DNA of 64,000 bases from Candidatus Palauibacter scopulicola (GTDB lineage Bacteria > Gemmatimonadota > Gemmatimonadetes > Palauibacterales > Palauibacteraceae), in the NCBI RefSeq assembly GCF_947581915.1, contig NZ_CANPWG010000046.1, positions 1 through 64,000 on the forward strand. Reading direction: 5' to 3'. Shown piece by piece: positions 18,335 to 26,123 of the stretch. The translations under genes and the position numbers were made by a program. Under the pieces are notes generated by a model. The model saw only the letters and a list, made by a program, of their open reading frames with translations, did no database searches and was not told where the DNA came from. How positions within the stretch are numbered: the first letter of the stretch is position 1; each line of letters begins with the position of its first letter.

Positions 18335-19600
18335 GTGGGGCAGGAGACCGACGGAAACGGAGGCGACGTGAACGACCGGGAAGAAGGTTCGGGCCTCACG
18401 CGGCGAGCCCTGATCGCCGGAGCCGCGGTGGCCGCCGGAGGTGCGATCACCGCCAGCGCAACGCGCGGACTGGTCCAGGAGGCGCAAGATCCGACGAAGG
18501 TGCCGGGCGCGCGTCCCGTCACGGTCGGGTCCCGTTCGCCGCACGAGACGCCGGAGAAGCTGCTGTCCGGATCGATGGGCGGCTCCTCGCGCACGCCGCT
18601 CCAGGACCTGCACGGGATCATGACCCCGGCCGACCTCCACTTCGAGCGGCACCACCACGGGATCCCCTACATCGATCCCGCGACCTACCGCCTCCTCATC
18701 CACGGCATGGTCGACCGGCCGACGCTGTTCACGCTCGAGGACCTGAAGCGCTTCCCGCAGGTGTCGAAGCTGCTCTTCATCGAGTGTTCCGGGAACGGCG
18801 GTGGCGCCTACGCCCCGTCGCCCAGCCCGCAGCACACGCCCCAGTCGGTCGACGGCCTGCTGAGCACGAGCGAGTGGTCCGGCGTCGCGCTCTCCACGCT
18901 GTTCGAGGAGGTGGGCGCGCACGCGGACGCGACGTGGTTTCTCGCCGAGGGATCGGACGCGGCGGTCATGGGCCGCAGCATCCCGATGGAGAAGGCGTGG
19001 GACGACGCGATGATCGCCTACGCCCAGAACGGGGAGGCGATCCGGCCCGAGCAGGGCTACCCCGCGCGGGTGTTCCTGCCCGGGTGGGAGGGCAACGCGA
19101 GCGTGAAGTGGGTCCGGCGCATCGAACTCTCCGACCGGCCCGGGATGTACCGCGACGAGACGTCCAAGTACACGGACCCGCTCCCGGACGGGACGGCGCG
19201 GCAGTTTTCCTTCGTGATGGATGCGAAGTCGATCATCACGTACCCAACCTACCCGCGGCGTCTGCCGGGGCCGGGATTCGTCGAGATCTCCGGCTACGCA
19301 TGGACCGGCCGGGGCCTGATCGAGCGCGTGGAGGTGAGCACGGACGGCGGCGACTCCTGGCACGACGCCGTGCTGCAGGAACCCGTGCTGCCGAAGTGCA
19401 CGACGCGGTTCCGCCACGGCTGGGAATGGGACGGCGACCCGGCGCACCTGCTGAGCCGCGCGACGGACGAGACGGGCTACACGCAGCCGGTCCGCCAGCA
19501 GGTCCTCGACGCGCGCGGACCCGGCACGCGCTACCACTCCAACGCGATCCGGGGTTGGCGCATCGCCGCCGACGGCTCCATCGAGTTCGCGCCGGTATGA
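18335..19600 (+). CDS. SoxC/SorA-like sulfite dehydrogenase, molybdopterin subunit
   Basis: About 421 residues from a GTG at 18335; GTGs at 18305 and 18368 are alternatives, the last with GGAGG just upstream. The Tat signal is LTRRALIAGAAVAAGG. The sulfite-oxidase-fold Mo domain contains FIECSGNGG, with the Mo-binding Cys near residue 150, followed by PARVFLPGWEGNASVKW and a C-terminal Ig-like dimerisation domain (FVEISGYAWTGRGLIERVEVSTDGG). It oxidises sulfite or sulfane sulfur in the periplasm and passes electrons to cytochrome c. The next gene encodes that cytochrome and overlaps by 4 bp. Other sox genes are absent from the window. Confidence 0.9.
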   Translation: MGQETDGNGGDVNDREEGSGLTRRALIAGAAVAAGGAITASATRGLVQEAQDPTKVPGARPVTVGSRSPHETPEKLLSGSMGGSSRTPLQDLHGIMTPADLHFERHHHGIPYIDPATYRLLIHGMVDRPTLFTLEDLKRFPQVSKLLFIECSGNGGGAYAPSPSPQHTPQSVDGLLSTSEWSGVALSTLFEEVGAHADATWFLAEGSDAAVMGRSIPMEKAWDDAMIAYAQNGEAIRPEQGYPARVFLPGWEGNASVKWVRRIELSDRPGMYRDETSKYTDPLPDGTARQFSFVMDAKSIITYPTYPRRLPGPGFVEISGYAWTGRGLIERVEVSTDGGDSWHDAVLQEPVLPKCTTRFRHGWEWDGDPAHLLSRATDETGYTQPVRQQVLDARGPGTRYHSNAIRGWRIAADGSIEFAPV

Positions 19601-20271
19601 GCCGCGCCAACGTGGTCTCGCGGCTGCTGACGCTGGCGGCCCTCGTGCCGGCGCTGGCGGCCTGCGGCGCGGGCGATTCCGAAGGTGGTCCGGAGGCCGG
19701 CAGCGCCGCACCCGGCGCGACCGCGGTTGCGACGAGCGATCCGGGCGACGGGATGACCCGACGGGCGGGCGCGGCCGAACCCGTGTACGGCTTCGGGACG
19801 CCCGCCACGGCATCGCAGATCGCGGCGTGGGACATCGACATCGGTCCCGACGGCGCGGGCCTGCCGCCCGGACAGGGCACCGTCGCGGAGGGACTGGAGG
19901 TGTGGGAGCGCCACCGCTGCATTCTCTGCCACGGCCCCACCGGGCGTGAGGGCCCGAACGACCTCCTCACGGGCCGCATCCCCGGAGACGAGTTCCCGTT
20001 CGCGAACGACCGCAGCCTGCGCTCCACCGTCGGCAACTACTGGCCCTACGCGACCACGCTGTTCGACTACACCCGCCGCGCCATGCCCTTCGACCTGCCG
20101 GGCACGATGACGGACGAGGAGGTCTACGCCGTGGTCGCGGCCATGCTCTACTTCAACGACCTCCTGCCGGCGGACGCCGTCGTCGACTCCGCAGTGGTCG
20201 TCGACACGCGCATGCCCGCCCGCGACCGCTTCGTCCCCGACAACCGAACCGGCGGCCCCACCATCCGCTGA
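19597..20271 (+). CDS. Cytochrome c lipoprotein, partner of the sulfite dehydrogenase
   Basis: 224 residues with a signal peptide ending at the lipobox ALAAC. A single heme-binding CILCH sits near residue 108; a methionine ligand is probably in the RAMPFDLPGTMTDEEVYAV segment. Between them is a long loop. The ATG overlaps the upstream stop (ATGA), so translation is coupled with the SoxC-like gene, matching SoxCD or SorAB pairs in which the cytochrome accepts electrons from the Mo subunit. It is shorter than typical diheme SoxD and closer to the monoheme SorB in content. Confidence 0.87.
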   Translation: MSRANVVSRLLTLAALVPALAACGAGDSEGGPEAGSAAPGATAVATSDPGDGMTRRAGAAEPVYGFGTPATASQIAAWDIDIGPDGAGLPPGQGTVAEGLEVWERHRCILCHGPTGREGPNDLLTGRIPGDEFPFANDRSLRSTVGNYWPYATTLFDYTRRAMPFDLPGTMTDEEVYAVVAAMLYFNDLLPADAVVDSAVVVDTRMPARDRFVPDNRTGGPTIR

Positions 20272-20304
20272 TTCAACGCGAAGTACGAAACCCGTCACAA
20301 GAGA

Positions 20305-20324
20305 GACGTTCCCGCGGGAACGTC
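20305..20324. repeat. Recurrent palindrome, copy 2
   Basis: GACGTTCCCGCGGGAACGTC, a 20-bp perfect palindrome in the 71-bp gap between the cytochrome gene and the convergent XRE antitoxin gene. Confidence 0.88.
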
Positions 20325-20342
20325 CCCGAGACTTTCGTGACC

Positions 20343-20630
20343 CTACACGAGCTCGATTCGGAGCCGCCGCCCCAGCGCCTCGGCGGCTCCGATCAGCGTG
20401 ACGAGCTGTATCCGATCGTTGTTGGGGTCCAGTATCCGGTCCAACTGGCTGCGGCTCGTGTTCATCTTCCTCGCCATCGCATTCTTGCTCAGGCGTTCCG
20501 TCGCCATGGCCTCCTTCAATTGCCACGCGATGACACGCTTGACGGCCGCCGCCGTCGCCTCCTCCAGCGTCCCTTGCTCGCGCAGGTAGTCCTCGAAGGA
20601 AGAACCGACGCCCCCTCTTTCCTCAACCAT
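20343..20630 (-). CDS. XRE-family antitoxin
   Basis: 95 residues with an N-terminal helical arm and a C-terminal helix-turn-helix: ERLSKNAMARKMNTSRSQLD followed by RIQLVTLIGAAEALGRRL. This is the usual layout of antitoxins paired with HigB/Gp49-type toxins. The start overlaps the end of the upstream toxin gene by 8 bp, so both are translated from one mRNA. It should bind the toxin and repress the operon through the inverted repeat at 20992-21009. Confidence 0.85.
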   Translation of the reverse strand: MVEERGGVGSSFEDYLREQGTLEEATAAAVKRVIAWQLKEAMATERLSKNAMARKMNTSRSQLDRILDPNNDRIQLVTLIGAAEALGRRLRIELV

Positions 20631-20973
20631 GAACGAACTCCCTTGCCCGCCTCCGTGCGATGTCGATATCGGACTTCGGCACCTTCTTCGTCTTCTTTAC
20701 GAATCCGTGCAGCAACACCAACCGGTTGTCGTGGATCACGAAGATCACGCGAGCGATCCGACGACCGCTGATCCGTGATCGTATCTCGTGGAGACCACGG
20801 CCAAGTGATCGGGTGAGCGGCATGCCAATCGGCCATCCGAACTCGACGGTCGCGATGTCAATCCCGATCGCACGCCGGCTCTCGGCGTCAAGCTCGAGAA
20901 GCCACTCCCGCACGGGCTCGTTGCCGCCGGCGGTAGCATAGAACGCGGCGGGGAGGCGTTTAGCCGCTGACAT
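20623..20973 (-). CDS. RelE/HigB-type (Gp49-like) mRNA interferase toxin
   Basis: 116 residues. The fold signature is REWLLELDAESRRAIGIDI, then GMPLTRSLGRGLHEIRSRI and the strand pair ARVIFVIHDNRLVLLHGFVKKTKK, typical of phage-derived HigB toxins that cleave mRNA on the ribosome. Toxin first, antitoxin second is the HigBA order. A probable promoter (20990-21018) places the transcript start about 10 nt before the ATG, so the toxin mRNA would be nearly leaderless. Confidence 0.9.
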   Translation of the reverse strand: MSAAKRLPAAFYATAGGNEPVREWLLELDAESRRAIGIDIATVEFGWPIGMPLTRSLGRGLHEIRSRISGRRIARVIFVIHDNRLVLLHGFVKKTKKVPKSDIDIARRRAREFVHG

Positions 20974-20989
20974 GGTCGCTTACCGGATG

Positions 20990-21018
20990 CATGTACCTTA
21001 TATGGTACACGCCGTCAA
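20990..21018 (-). promoter_or_regulatory. Promoter and operator of the toxin-antitoxin operon
   Basis: Minus strand: TTGACG (21013-21018), 17 bp, then TACATG (20990-20995). The perfect inverted repeat TGTACC-TTATAT-GGTACA (20992-21009) covers most of the spacer and the -10, as expected for an autorepressed toxin-antitoxin operator. Confidence 0.7.
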
Positions 21019-21034
21019 GCGCGTCTCAACTAGT

Positions 21035-21387
21035 TGTGAGTCCTGAGCGACACGGACACGAGTTCTGCGGCCTCGAGGACGAGCACCCCTACGAGCTGTT
21101 CCTCCAGCTCGAGGAGATCGAGCACCGGAACACGAAGGTGGGCCGGCCGCGGTCGAACGGGCTCATCGAACGCTTCCACCGCACGCTCCTGGACGAGCAC
21201 CTCAGGGGTAAAGGGCCTGACGACATGGTACGAGTCCGTCGAGGAGATGCACGCTGATCTGGACGCCTACCTCGAAACCTACAACCGCAACCGACCCACT
21301 GCGGCCGCGGCATGGAGGGGTGGACGCCGTATCAGGTCTTCAAGAAGGGGATCCGGAAGCCCCGGAGCCCGGACACGCTCGGTAACG
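21035..21387 (+). pseudogene. Decayed IS481-like transposase, C-terminal part
   Basis: The first reading frame has HEFCGLEDEHPYELFLQL and KVGRPRSNGLIERFHRTLLD, the end of a DDE integrase core. After a frameshift near 21215 it continues as TTWYESVEEMHADLDAYLET and YNRNRP. After a second shift near 21312 it ends as GWTPYQVFKKGIRKP, a typical IS481-group C-terminus. The N-terminal half and the element ends are missing, so it is an immobile relic next to the toxin-antitoxin pair. Confidence 0.85.
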
Positions 21388-21721
21388 GACGATCCCTTGT
21401 GAAGATTCTTGCTGCGATTCGTGCCCGCCGACGAATGCGACGAGGACGCAGCGCTCGAGGGCGACGGCGAATCGGTCGCGCTGGTCGCCCTGGGCCTGCT
21501 GGTGCTTGTAGCCGGCAGCGTGGTTCGCGCGGCTCCTGGAAGAGCGGACCGCGTGCGGTCGTTGCACGCGTTGCCGCTGTTTTGGCCCTCCCTCCCAGAC
21601 CCGCTGTTGCTCGTCGAAAAGCCGCGCGAGAGCCCGCGCCTCGGCGCTCTCCGCAGCTTTCGGATTTCCGAGACGCGACGCTAGGTTCGGGGACGCCAAC
21701 CACCTCACCCGGAGCTGAACG
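21388..21721. other. Stretch without a supported gene
   Basis: 334 bp after the transposase relic. Frames are open on both strands but none has a good start, ribosome-binding site or recognisable family. It may hold decayed sequence left by the insertion. The last bases carry the ribosome-binding site of the next gene. Confidence 0.4.
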
Positions 21722-22588
21722 ATGCGGCGACTGCGTACACTCTTCCTCCTCGGCGCGCTGACCACCGGACCCCTGGCGCTCGCGACGCCCGCCCCCTCCC
21801 TTGCCCAGAGTCGCACGAACGTGGCCATGGCGGAGAGCTGGCCGGAGGCCGATCCTAGTGACGTGGAGTCGGTCGACAGCATCCTGACCGCCCTCTACGA
21901 CGTGATCTCGGGCCCGGCCGGGCAGGCGCGCGACTGGGACCGTTTCTGCTCGCTGTTCATCCCCGAAGCCCGCCTCATTCCCACGGGCCGGTCTCTGGAG
22001 GGAGAGCACCGTTACCAAGCGTGGAGCCCGGGGGAATATGCCGAGCAGGAGGGCGACTTCCTCGAGCAGAACGGGTTCTTCGCGCGGGAGGTCGCGCGCA
22101 CTGAGGAGCGCTTCGGCCCCGTGGTGCACGCGTTCTCGACCTACGATCCCAAGCGCAACGCGGACGACCCCGAGCGGTTCGCGCGCGGCATCAACTCCAT
22201 CCAGCTGATGCACGACGATGATCGCTGGTACGTCGTCACGATCTACTGGGCGGTCGAACAGCCGGATCTGCCGATCCCGGGCCAGTATCTGCCTTCGACC
22301 AGTGGTGTCTCGTCACTGGAGGAGCGAGTCGAGAAGCTGGAAGAACAGGTGACGGCGTTAACCGCGACCCAGTTGCTTCTGGCCGACCAGCTTGTTGTGG
22401 AGCAAACATGGAACGTCGCTCGATTCGCTCGCCTGAGGAACACCGTATGCCGCGTGACTGTCCTTACCGCTGGCGAGGATCCTGATCAGATGTCTGATTT
22501 TTTGGAGATGTGCGAAGACGGGCTCGACCAAGGTCTTGAGCGTGATTTCGAGGCTCTTCGTTCCACAGGAGGAAGCAACCGTCCGTGA
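21722..22588 (+). CDS. Exported NTF2/SnoaL-like protein with coiled-coil tail
   Basis: 288 residues. A signal peptide (LFLLGALTTGPLALATPAPS) precedes a domain with the pattern of SnoaL/DUF4440-type NTF2 folds: ESVDSILTALYDVISGP, DWDRFCSLFIPEARLIPT, GFFAREVARTEERFG, and RWYVVTIYWAVEQPD. This fold binds small ligands or acts as a pseudo-enzyme. From about residue 198 a heptad-like coiled coil (SSLEERVEKLEEQVTALTAT) and a further 60 residues follow, in DNA that is less GC-rich than the rest, so the tail may have been added later. Function unknown. Confidence 0.7.
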   Translation: MRRLRTLFLLGALTTGPLALATPAPSLAQSRTNVAMAESWPEADPSDVESVDSILTALYDVISGPAGQARDWDRFCSLFIPEARLIPTGRSLEGEHRYQAWSPGEYAEQEGDFLEQNGFFAREVARTEERFGPVVHAFSTYDPKRNADDPERFARGINSIQLMHDDDRWYVVTIYWAVEQPDLPIPGQYLPSTSGVSSLEERVEKLEEQVTALTATQLLLADQLVVEQTWNVARFARLRNTVCRVTVLTAGEDPDQMSDFLEMCEDGLDQGLERDFEALRSTGGSNRP

Positions 22589-22715
22589 CTCCGTCCCCGT
22601 AGAGGTGGTGGGGAGACGCGAAGTCGGTCACTACGTCGCCATCAAGGCCGGAGCCGCCGGACATCGATCCCCCCGACTTGGTCGACCCGGTTACCGTCCG
22701 CTGGTAACTGTTCCG
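22589..22715. other. Short gap at the edge of the remnant patch
   Basis: About 127 bp after the NTF2-like gene. Nothing recognisable was seen; it leads into a minus-strand gene remnant. Confidence 0.3.
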
Positions 22716-23027
22716 TCAGGCCGTGGAGGCACAGTCGGCCGACGGGCTGGCCGGGCGTGATCGGTCCCAATAGCTCTTGCCGATTGCATTGAGAAGGTGA
22801 TCCTCGTAGTCAACATGGTTGTCTTGGACGTGCTGCCAAAGCAGTTCAGCCAACGAAGTCGAATCTCGGGCCGAAGGCACTCGCGCGGGCCAGTGCCCTT
22901 CGAGATAAGCCATCAGGGCGGTGCGGTAGATGGTTGAGGCCAGTGAGAGCAGGGGGGGAGCCCCGTCGCCATCCGTCAGGAGGAGTTTGGCCGATACCTT
23001 GTCTCCGTGGACGAACTTGCTTCTGGG
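22716..23027 (-). pseudogene. C-terminal remnant of an unidentified gene
   Basis: A minus-strand frame of 103 residues, open back to a TAG at 23028-23030. It reads like genuine protein (KFVHGDKVSAKLLLTDGDG, SLASTIYRTALMAYLEGHWP, NAIGKSYWDRSRP). The only ATG is at 22913, which would make a 65-residue product, but the coding-like sequence continues upstream of it. The simplest reading is the 3' end of a gene whose 5' part was lost at a recombination junction near 23030. Family not recognised. Confidence 0.5.
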
Positions 23028-23039
23028 CTACCCCGTCTC

Positions 23040-23262
23040 GAAACGGCATCACGAAGCCGCGCCAGCGACTGACCTCCTGGCCACCAACGGCCGTGGTCTA
23101 GTTTCCTTTATAGTTCCCCTATTTTTCGGGGGTGAGGGAGTGCCGATCTACGCGCTTCTAGCCTACTCGAAGTCCGACAAGACCGACCTGACCCGCGGCG
23201 AGCGCCGAGCGGTGGCTGCGCTCGTCGCCGCCATCAAGCTTCACGGAAAGCAGGGGAAATGA
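23040..23262 (+). pseudogene. Truncated RelE-type toxin
   Basis: Only the C-terminal ~40 residues are family-like: VPIYALLAYSKSDKTDLTRG then ERRAVAALVAAIK matches the tail of RelE toxins paired with NadS-type antitoxins. The catalytic N-terminal half is missing and replaced by unrelated, AT-richer sequence. The tail runs into the intact antitoxin gene with a 4-bp overlap (ATGA at 23259), the normal junction of this toxin-antitoxin type. Confidence 0.7.
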
Positions 23263-23543
23263 GCACGTTTGGAGAAGACCTGATCCAGTCCTTGAACGAG
23301 GCCTTGGACCATGCGAAGGGGGAGGGCCCCGCCATCGTTCACGCCCCGATCTCCCCGCGCGAAGTTCGTATGGAGGCGAAGCTGACACAGGCTCAAATGG
23401 CGGCCCTGATGGGAATGAGCCTCTCCGGCTACCGGAAGTGGGAGCAGGGGAGACGACGCGTCAGCGGCCCGGCTGCGGCGCTTCTGCGCATCATCAAGCA
23501 CGATCCCAACGCCGTGCGGCCTGCGCTGGTGCAGTCGCCATAA
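23259..23543 (+). CDS. XRE-family antitoxin (NadS-like), toxin truncated
   Basis: 94 residues. An N-terminal helix (GEDLIQSLNEALDHAKGEG) precedes the linker SPREVR and the helix-turn-helix KLTQAQMAALMGMSLSGYRKWEQGRRRVSG, the layout of NadS/HigA-like antitoxins. The protein looks complete, while its toxin is only a remnant, so it may survive as a neutral repressor. Its own promoter is not obvious. Confidence 0.82.
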   Translation: MSTFGEDLIQSLNEALDHAKGEGPAIVHAPISPREVRMEAKLTQAQMAALMGMSLSGYRKWEQGRRRVSGPAAALLRIIKHDPNAVRPALVQSP

Positions 23544-23614
23544 GAGGTGGAGCGTCCGTCAGCCCGCCTTGGGGAAGCGTGAGTTCCTGCGGCCCCAGCT
23601 GTTCCGCTGACGAG

Positions 23615-23857
23615 CGGCCGACGCGGGTCGGATGGGTCGCCGGGGTCGGCATCGAAATGCCGGTGGCGAGTGCCTGGACCCTCCGACTCGAAGGCCTCTA
23701 CAACGATTTCGGCGAGACCGTCCACCAGGCGGAGAACCGGCTCGGCGTCAACGCCGGCGTCTGCGGGCCGGCCGGGCTCCCAAGCCCATGCCGCTACGGC
23801 TTCGACCAGCGGCTCGCTCTGCGACGCCTCGTCCTCGTGCGCCATCTCGACCGCTGA
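23615..23857 (+). pseudogene. Remnant of an outer-membrane beta-barrel protein
   Basis: About 80 codons resembling the last strands of an OmpA-like or porin barrel: VGWVAGVGIEMPVASAWTLR, LEGLYNDFGETVHQ and GFDQRLALRRLVLVRHLDR. The end would normally read as a strand finishing in an aromatic residue; here it runs out of pattern. No start, signal peptide or ribosome-binding site. It appears to be the 3' scrap of a barrel gene left at this rearranged site. Confidence 0.55.
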
Positions 23858-23899
23858 TCGCTCTGCGGCCCCGAGGCCGTCGCCCGACCCGCCGACGCG

Positions 23900-25621
23900 T
23901 CAGCCGCTGATTTCGTGTGCCTCGCCGGCGCCCCGCGGCAGGCGGATCCGCTCCACCAGCCGCTGCGCCTCGGCCGGGGGCGCGGGCGTGAAGCGGGACA
24001 CGACGGTCGCCACCGCGAAGTTCACCGCCATTCCCAGGGCCCCGATCCCCTCGGGTGAGATCCCGAACCACCAGTTTTCCGCCACGTTCGCGGCCGGGTT
24101 CACGAACTTGAAGTAGACGATGTAGGCCGCCGTGAGCGTGATGCCGCACAGCATGCCCGCGATCGCCCCCTCGCGGTTGAGCCGCTTCGAGAAGATGCCG
24201 AGGATGATGACGGGGAAGAAGGACGATGCCGCGAGCCCGAACGCGAACGCGACGACCTCCGCCACGAAGCCCGGCGGATTGATCCCCAGATACCCGGCCA
24301 CGAGGACGGCCGCCCCGGCGCTGAACCGCGCCGCGAGGAGTTCGCCCCGCTCGCTGATGTCCGGACGCCAGTTGCGCTTGAGCAGGTCGTGGCTGATCGC
24401 CGCCGAGAGCACGAGCAGGAGTCCGGCCGCCGTCGAGAGCGCCGCCGCCAGCCCGCCCGCCGCCACGAGTCCCACCACCCAGTTCGGCAGCCGCGCGATC
24501 TCCGGGTTCGCGAGCACCATGATGTCGCGGTCGATCGTGAGTTCGTTCTGCACGGGCGCCCCCGCCGCGTCCACCGCGTCCGCCCCCACGTACTGGATGA
24601 GTCCGTCCCCGTTGTGGTCCTCGTACGAGATCAACCCCGTCGTCTCCCACTTCGTGAACCACTCCGGCATCTCCGCGTACGGCTGGTCCGTCACCGTGTT
24701 GAGCAGGTTCGTCCGCGCGAACACCGCCACCGCCGGCGCCGCCGTGTACAGGAGCGCGATGAACACGAGCGCCCAGCCCACGCTGATCCGCGCGTCCCGC
24801 ACCTTCGGCACCGTGTAGAAGCGGATGATGACGTGCGGCAGCCCCGCCGTCCCCACCATGAGCGCGGCCGTGATCGCGAGCACGTCGAGCGTCGATTTCG
24901 TCCCGTCCGTGTAGGCGGTGAAGCCCAGTTCCTGGTGCAGTCCGTTCAGGCGGTCGAGCAGGAACGTCCCCGTCTCCTGGTCCGCCGCGCCGAGCCCGAT
25001 CTGCGGAATCGGGATTCCCGTGACCATCATCGAGAGGAAGATCGCGGGCACCATGTACGCGAAGATCAGCACGCAGTACTGCGCCACCTGCGTGTAGGTG
25101 ATCCCCTTCATCCCGCCGAGCACCGCGTAGAAGAAGACGATCCCCATCCCGATGATCACGCCCCAGACGATGTCGATCTCCAGGAAGCGGCTGAACACGA
25201 TCCCCACGCCGCGCATCTGGCCCGCGACGTAGGTGAACGAGACGAAGATCGCGCAGATCACGGCCACGACCCGCGCCGTCTGGGAGTAGTAGCGCTCTCC
25301 CACGAAGTCGGGGACGGTGAACGCGCCGAACTTCCGCAGATACGGTGCGAGAAGCAGCGCCAGGAGCACGTAGCCCCCCGTCCAGCCCATGAGGTAGACC
25401 GAGCCATCGTAGCCGAGGAAGGAGATGATCCCGGCCATCGAGATGAAGGAGGCGGCCGACATCCAGTCCGCCGCGGTCGCCATCCCGTTGGCGAGGGGAT
25501 GGACCCCCTTGCCCGCCACGTAGAACTCGCTCGTGGAATGGGCCCGCGACCAGATCGCGATGCCGATATAGAGCGCGAACGAAAGCCCGACGAGCGTCGC
25601 CGTCCACTGGAGGACCGTCAT
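23900..25621 (-). CDS. Sodium/solute symporter (SSS family, ActP-like)
   Basis: 573 residues with about 13 hydrophobic helices. SSS family features include EFYVAGKGVHPLANGMATAADWMSAASF near the N-terminus, the GGMKGITYTQVAQY segment in the middle, and AAALSTAAGLLLVLSAAISHD, matching the Na+-binding region of the acetate permease ActP. An insertion after about residue 300 contains an EDHNGDG loop that looks Ca2+-binding. It likely imports acetate or another short carboxylate with Na+. The preceding DUF4212 gene overlaps by 4 bp and encodes its small subunit. Confidence 0.92.
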   Translation of the reverse strand: MTVLQWTATLVGLSFALYIGIAIWSRAHSTSEFYVAGKGVHPLANGMATAADWMSAASFISMAGIISFLGYDGSVYLMGWTGGYVLLALLLAPYLRKFGAFTVPDFVGERYYSQTARVVAVICAIFVSFTYVAGQMRGVGIVFSRFLEIDIVWGVIIGMGIVFFYAVLGGMKGITYTQVAQYCVLIFAYMVPAIFLSMMVTGIPIPQIGLGAADQETGTFLLDRLNGLHQELGFTAYTDGTKSTLDVLAITAALMVGTAGLPHVIIRFYTVPKVRDARISVGWALVFIALLYTAAPAVAVFARTNLLNTVTDQPYAEMPEWFTKWETTGLISYEDHNGDGLIQYVGADAVDAAGAPVQNELTIDRDIMVLANPEIARLPNWVVGLVAAGGLAAALSTAAGLLLVLSAAISHDLLKRNWRPDISERGELLAARFSAGAAVLVAGYLGINPPGFVAEVVAFAFGLAASSFFPVIILGIFSKRLNREGAIAGMLCGITLTAAYIVYFKFVNPAANVAENWWFGISPEGIGALGMAVNFAVATVVSRFTPAPPAEAQRLVERIRLPRGAGEAHEISG

Positions 25622-25920
25622 GCCGCGCCCTCCTCTCCGGCTACGTCGTCACGCTCATCCACGTCGAACGCGCGGTCGAGCCGGTTCATGAGGACGACGT
25701 AGACGAAGATGAGGACGACGAAGACGTAGATCGCGCCCTGCTGCGCGAACCAGAACCCGAGCGGGAAGCCGGTCCCCGGAATCCGGATCGTGTCGAGCGC
25801 GCCGGCAAACACGATCCCGGCGCCGTAGGACACCAGCGCCCAGATCGCGAGGAGCGTCCCCACATAGCGGAGGTTGCGGCGCCAGTACGCCAGATGGTCG
25901 CGGCTTGACGGTTCGTTCAT
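25618..25920 (-). CDS. DUF4212 small subunit of the symporter
   Basis: 100 residues, two transmembrane helices (VGTLLAIWALVSYGAGIVFA and QGAIYVFVVLIFVYVVLMNR) separated by a loop with GTGFPLGFWFAQQG. This is the standard DUF4212 protein always found directly upstream of ActP-like transporters. Its stop and the symporter start overlap as ATGA. Confidence 0.92.
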   Translation of the reverse strand: MNEPSSRDHLAYWRRNLRYVGTLLAIWALVSYGAGIVFAGALDTIRIPGTGFPLGFWFAQQGAIYVFVVLIFVYVVLMNRLDRAFDVDERDDVAGEEGAA

Positions 25921-26056
25921 GTGACTCCCGGCGGGTTGTCGGCGCGTCCCAAGTCACGTTCACGACAGCCGGTAGAGCCGGCCGTCCGCCCCGGCGCCGC
26001 AGCGACCAAGTGTATCACGGCGACCGAGGGCCGATCCAGACTGCCCCCCGGATTGA

Positions 26057-26109
26057 CCCGCCGGCCGGCCCTCCGCGGACGTGTGGATCCGCCGAGGGCC
26101 GGTGGCGGG
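26057..26109 (-). terminator. Hairpin downstream of metY
   Basis: An inverted repeat in which CCGCCGGCCGGCCCTC pairs with GAGGGCCGGTGGCGG with a single bulge, around a 20-nt loop that itself has a 5-bp stem. It starts 15 bp after the metY stop on the minus strand. No U-tract follows, so termination is inferred from position and stability. Confidence 0.5.
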
Positions 26110-26123
26110 CTTGCTGCGGAGCG

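Noticed and set aside
21340-21882. A minus-strand frame across the gap after the transposase relic
   Set aside because: It overlaps the signal peptide of the NTF2-like gene on the other strand, has no ribosome-binding site and resembles no family.
22930-23139. N-terminal part of a plus-strand frame leading into the toxin tail
   Set aside because: Its first 70 residues do not resemble any toxin and overlap a more protein-like minus-strand remnant; only the tail was kept.
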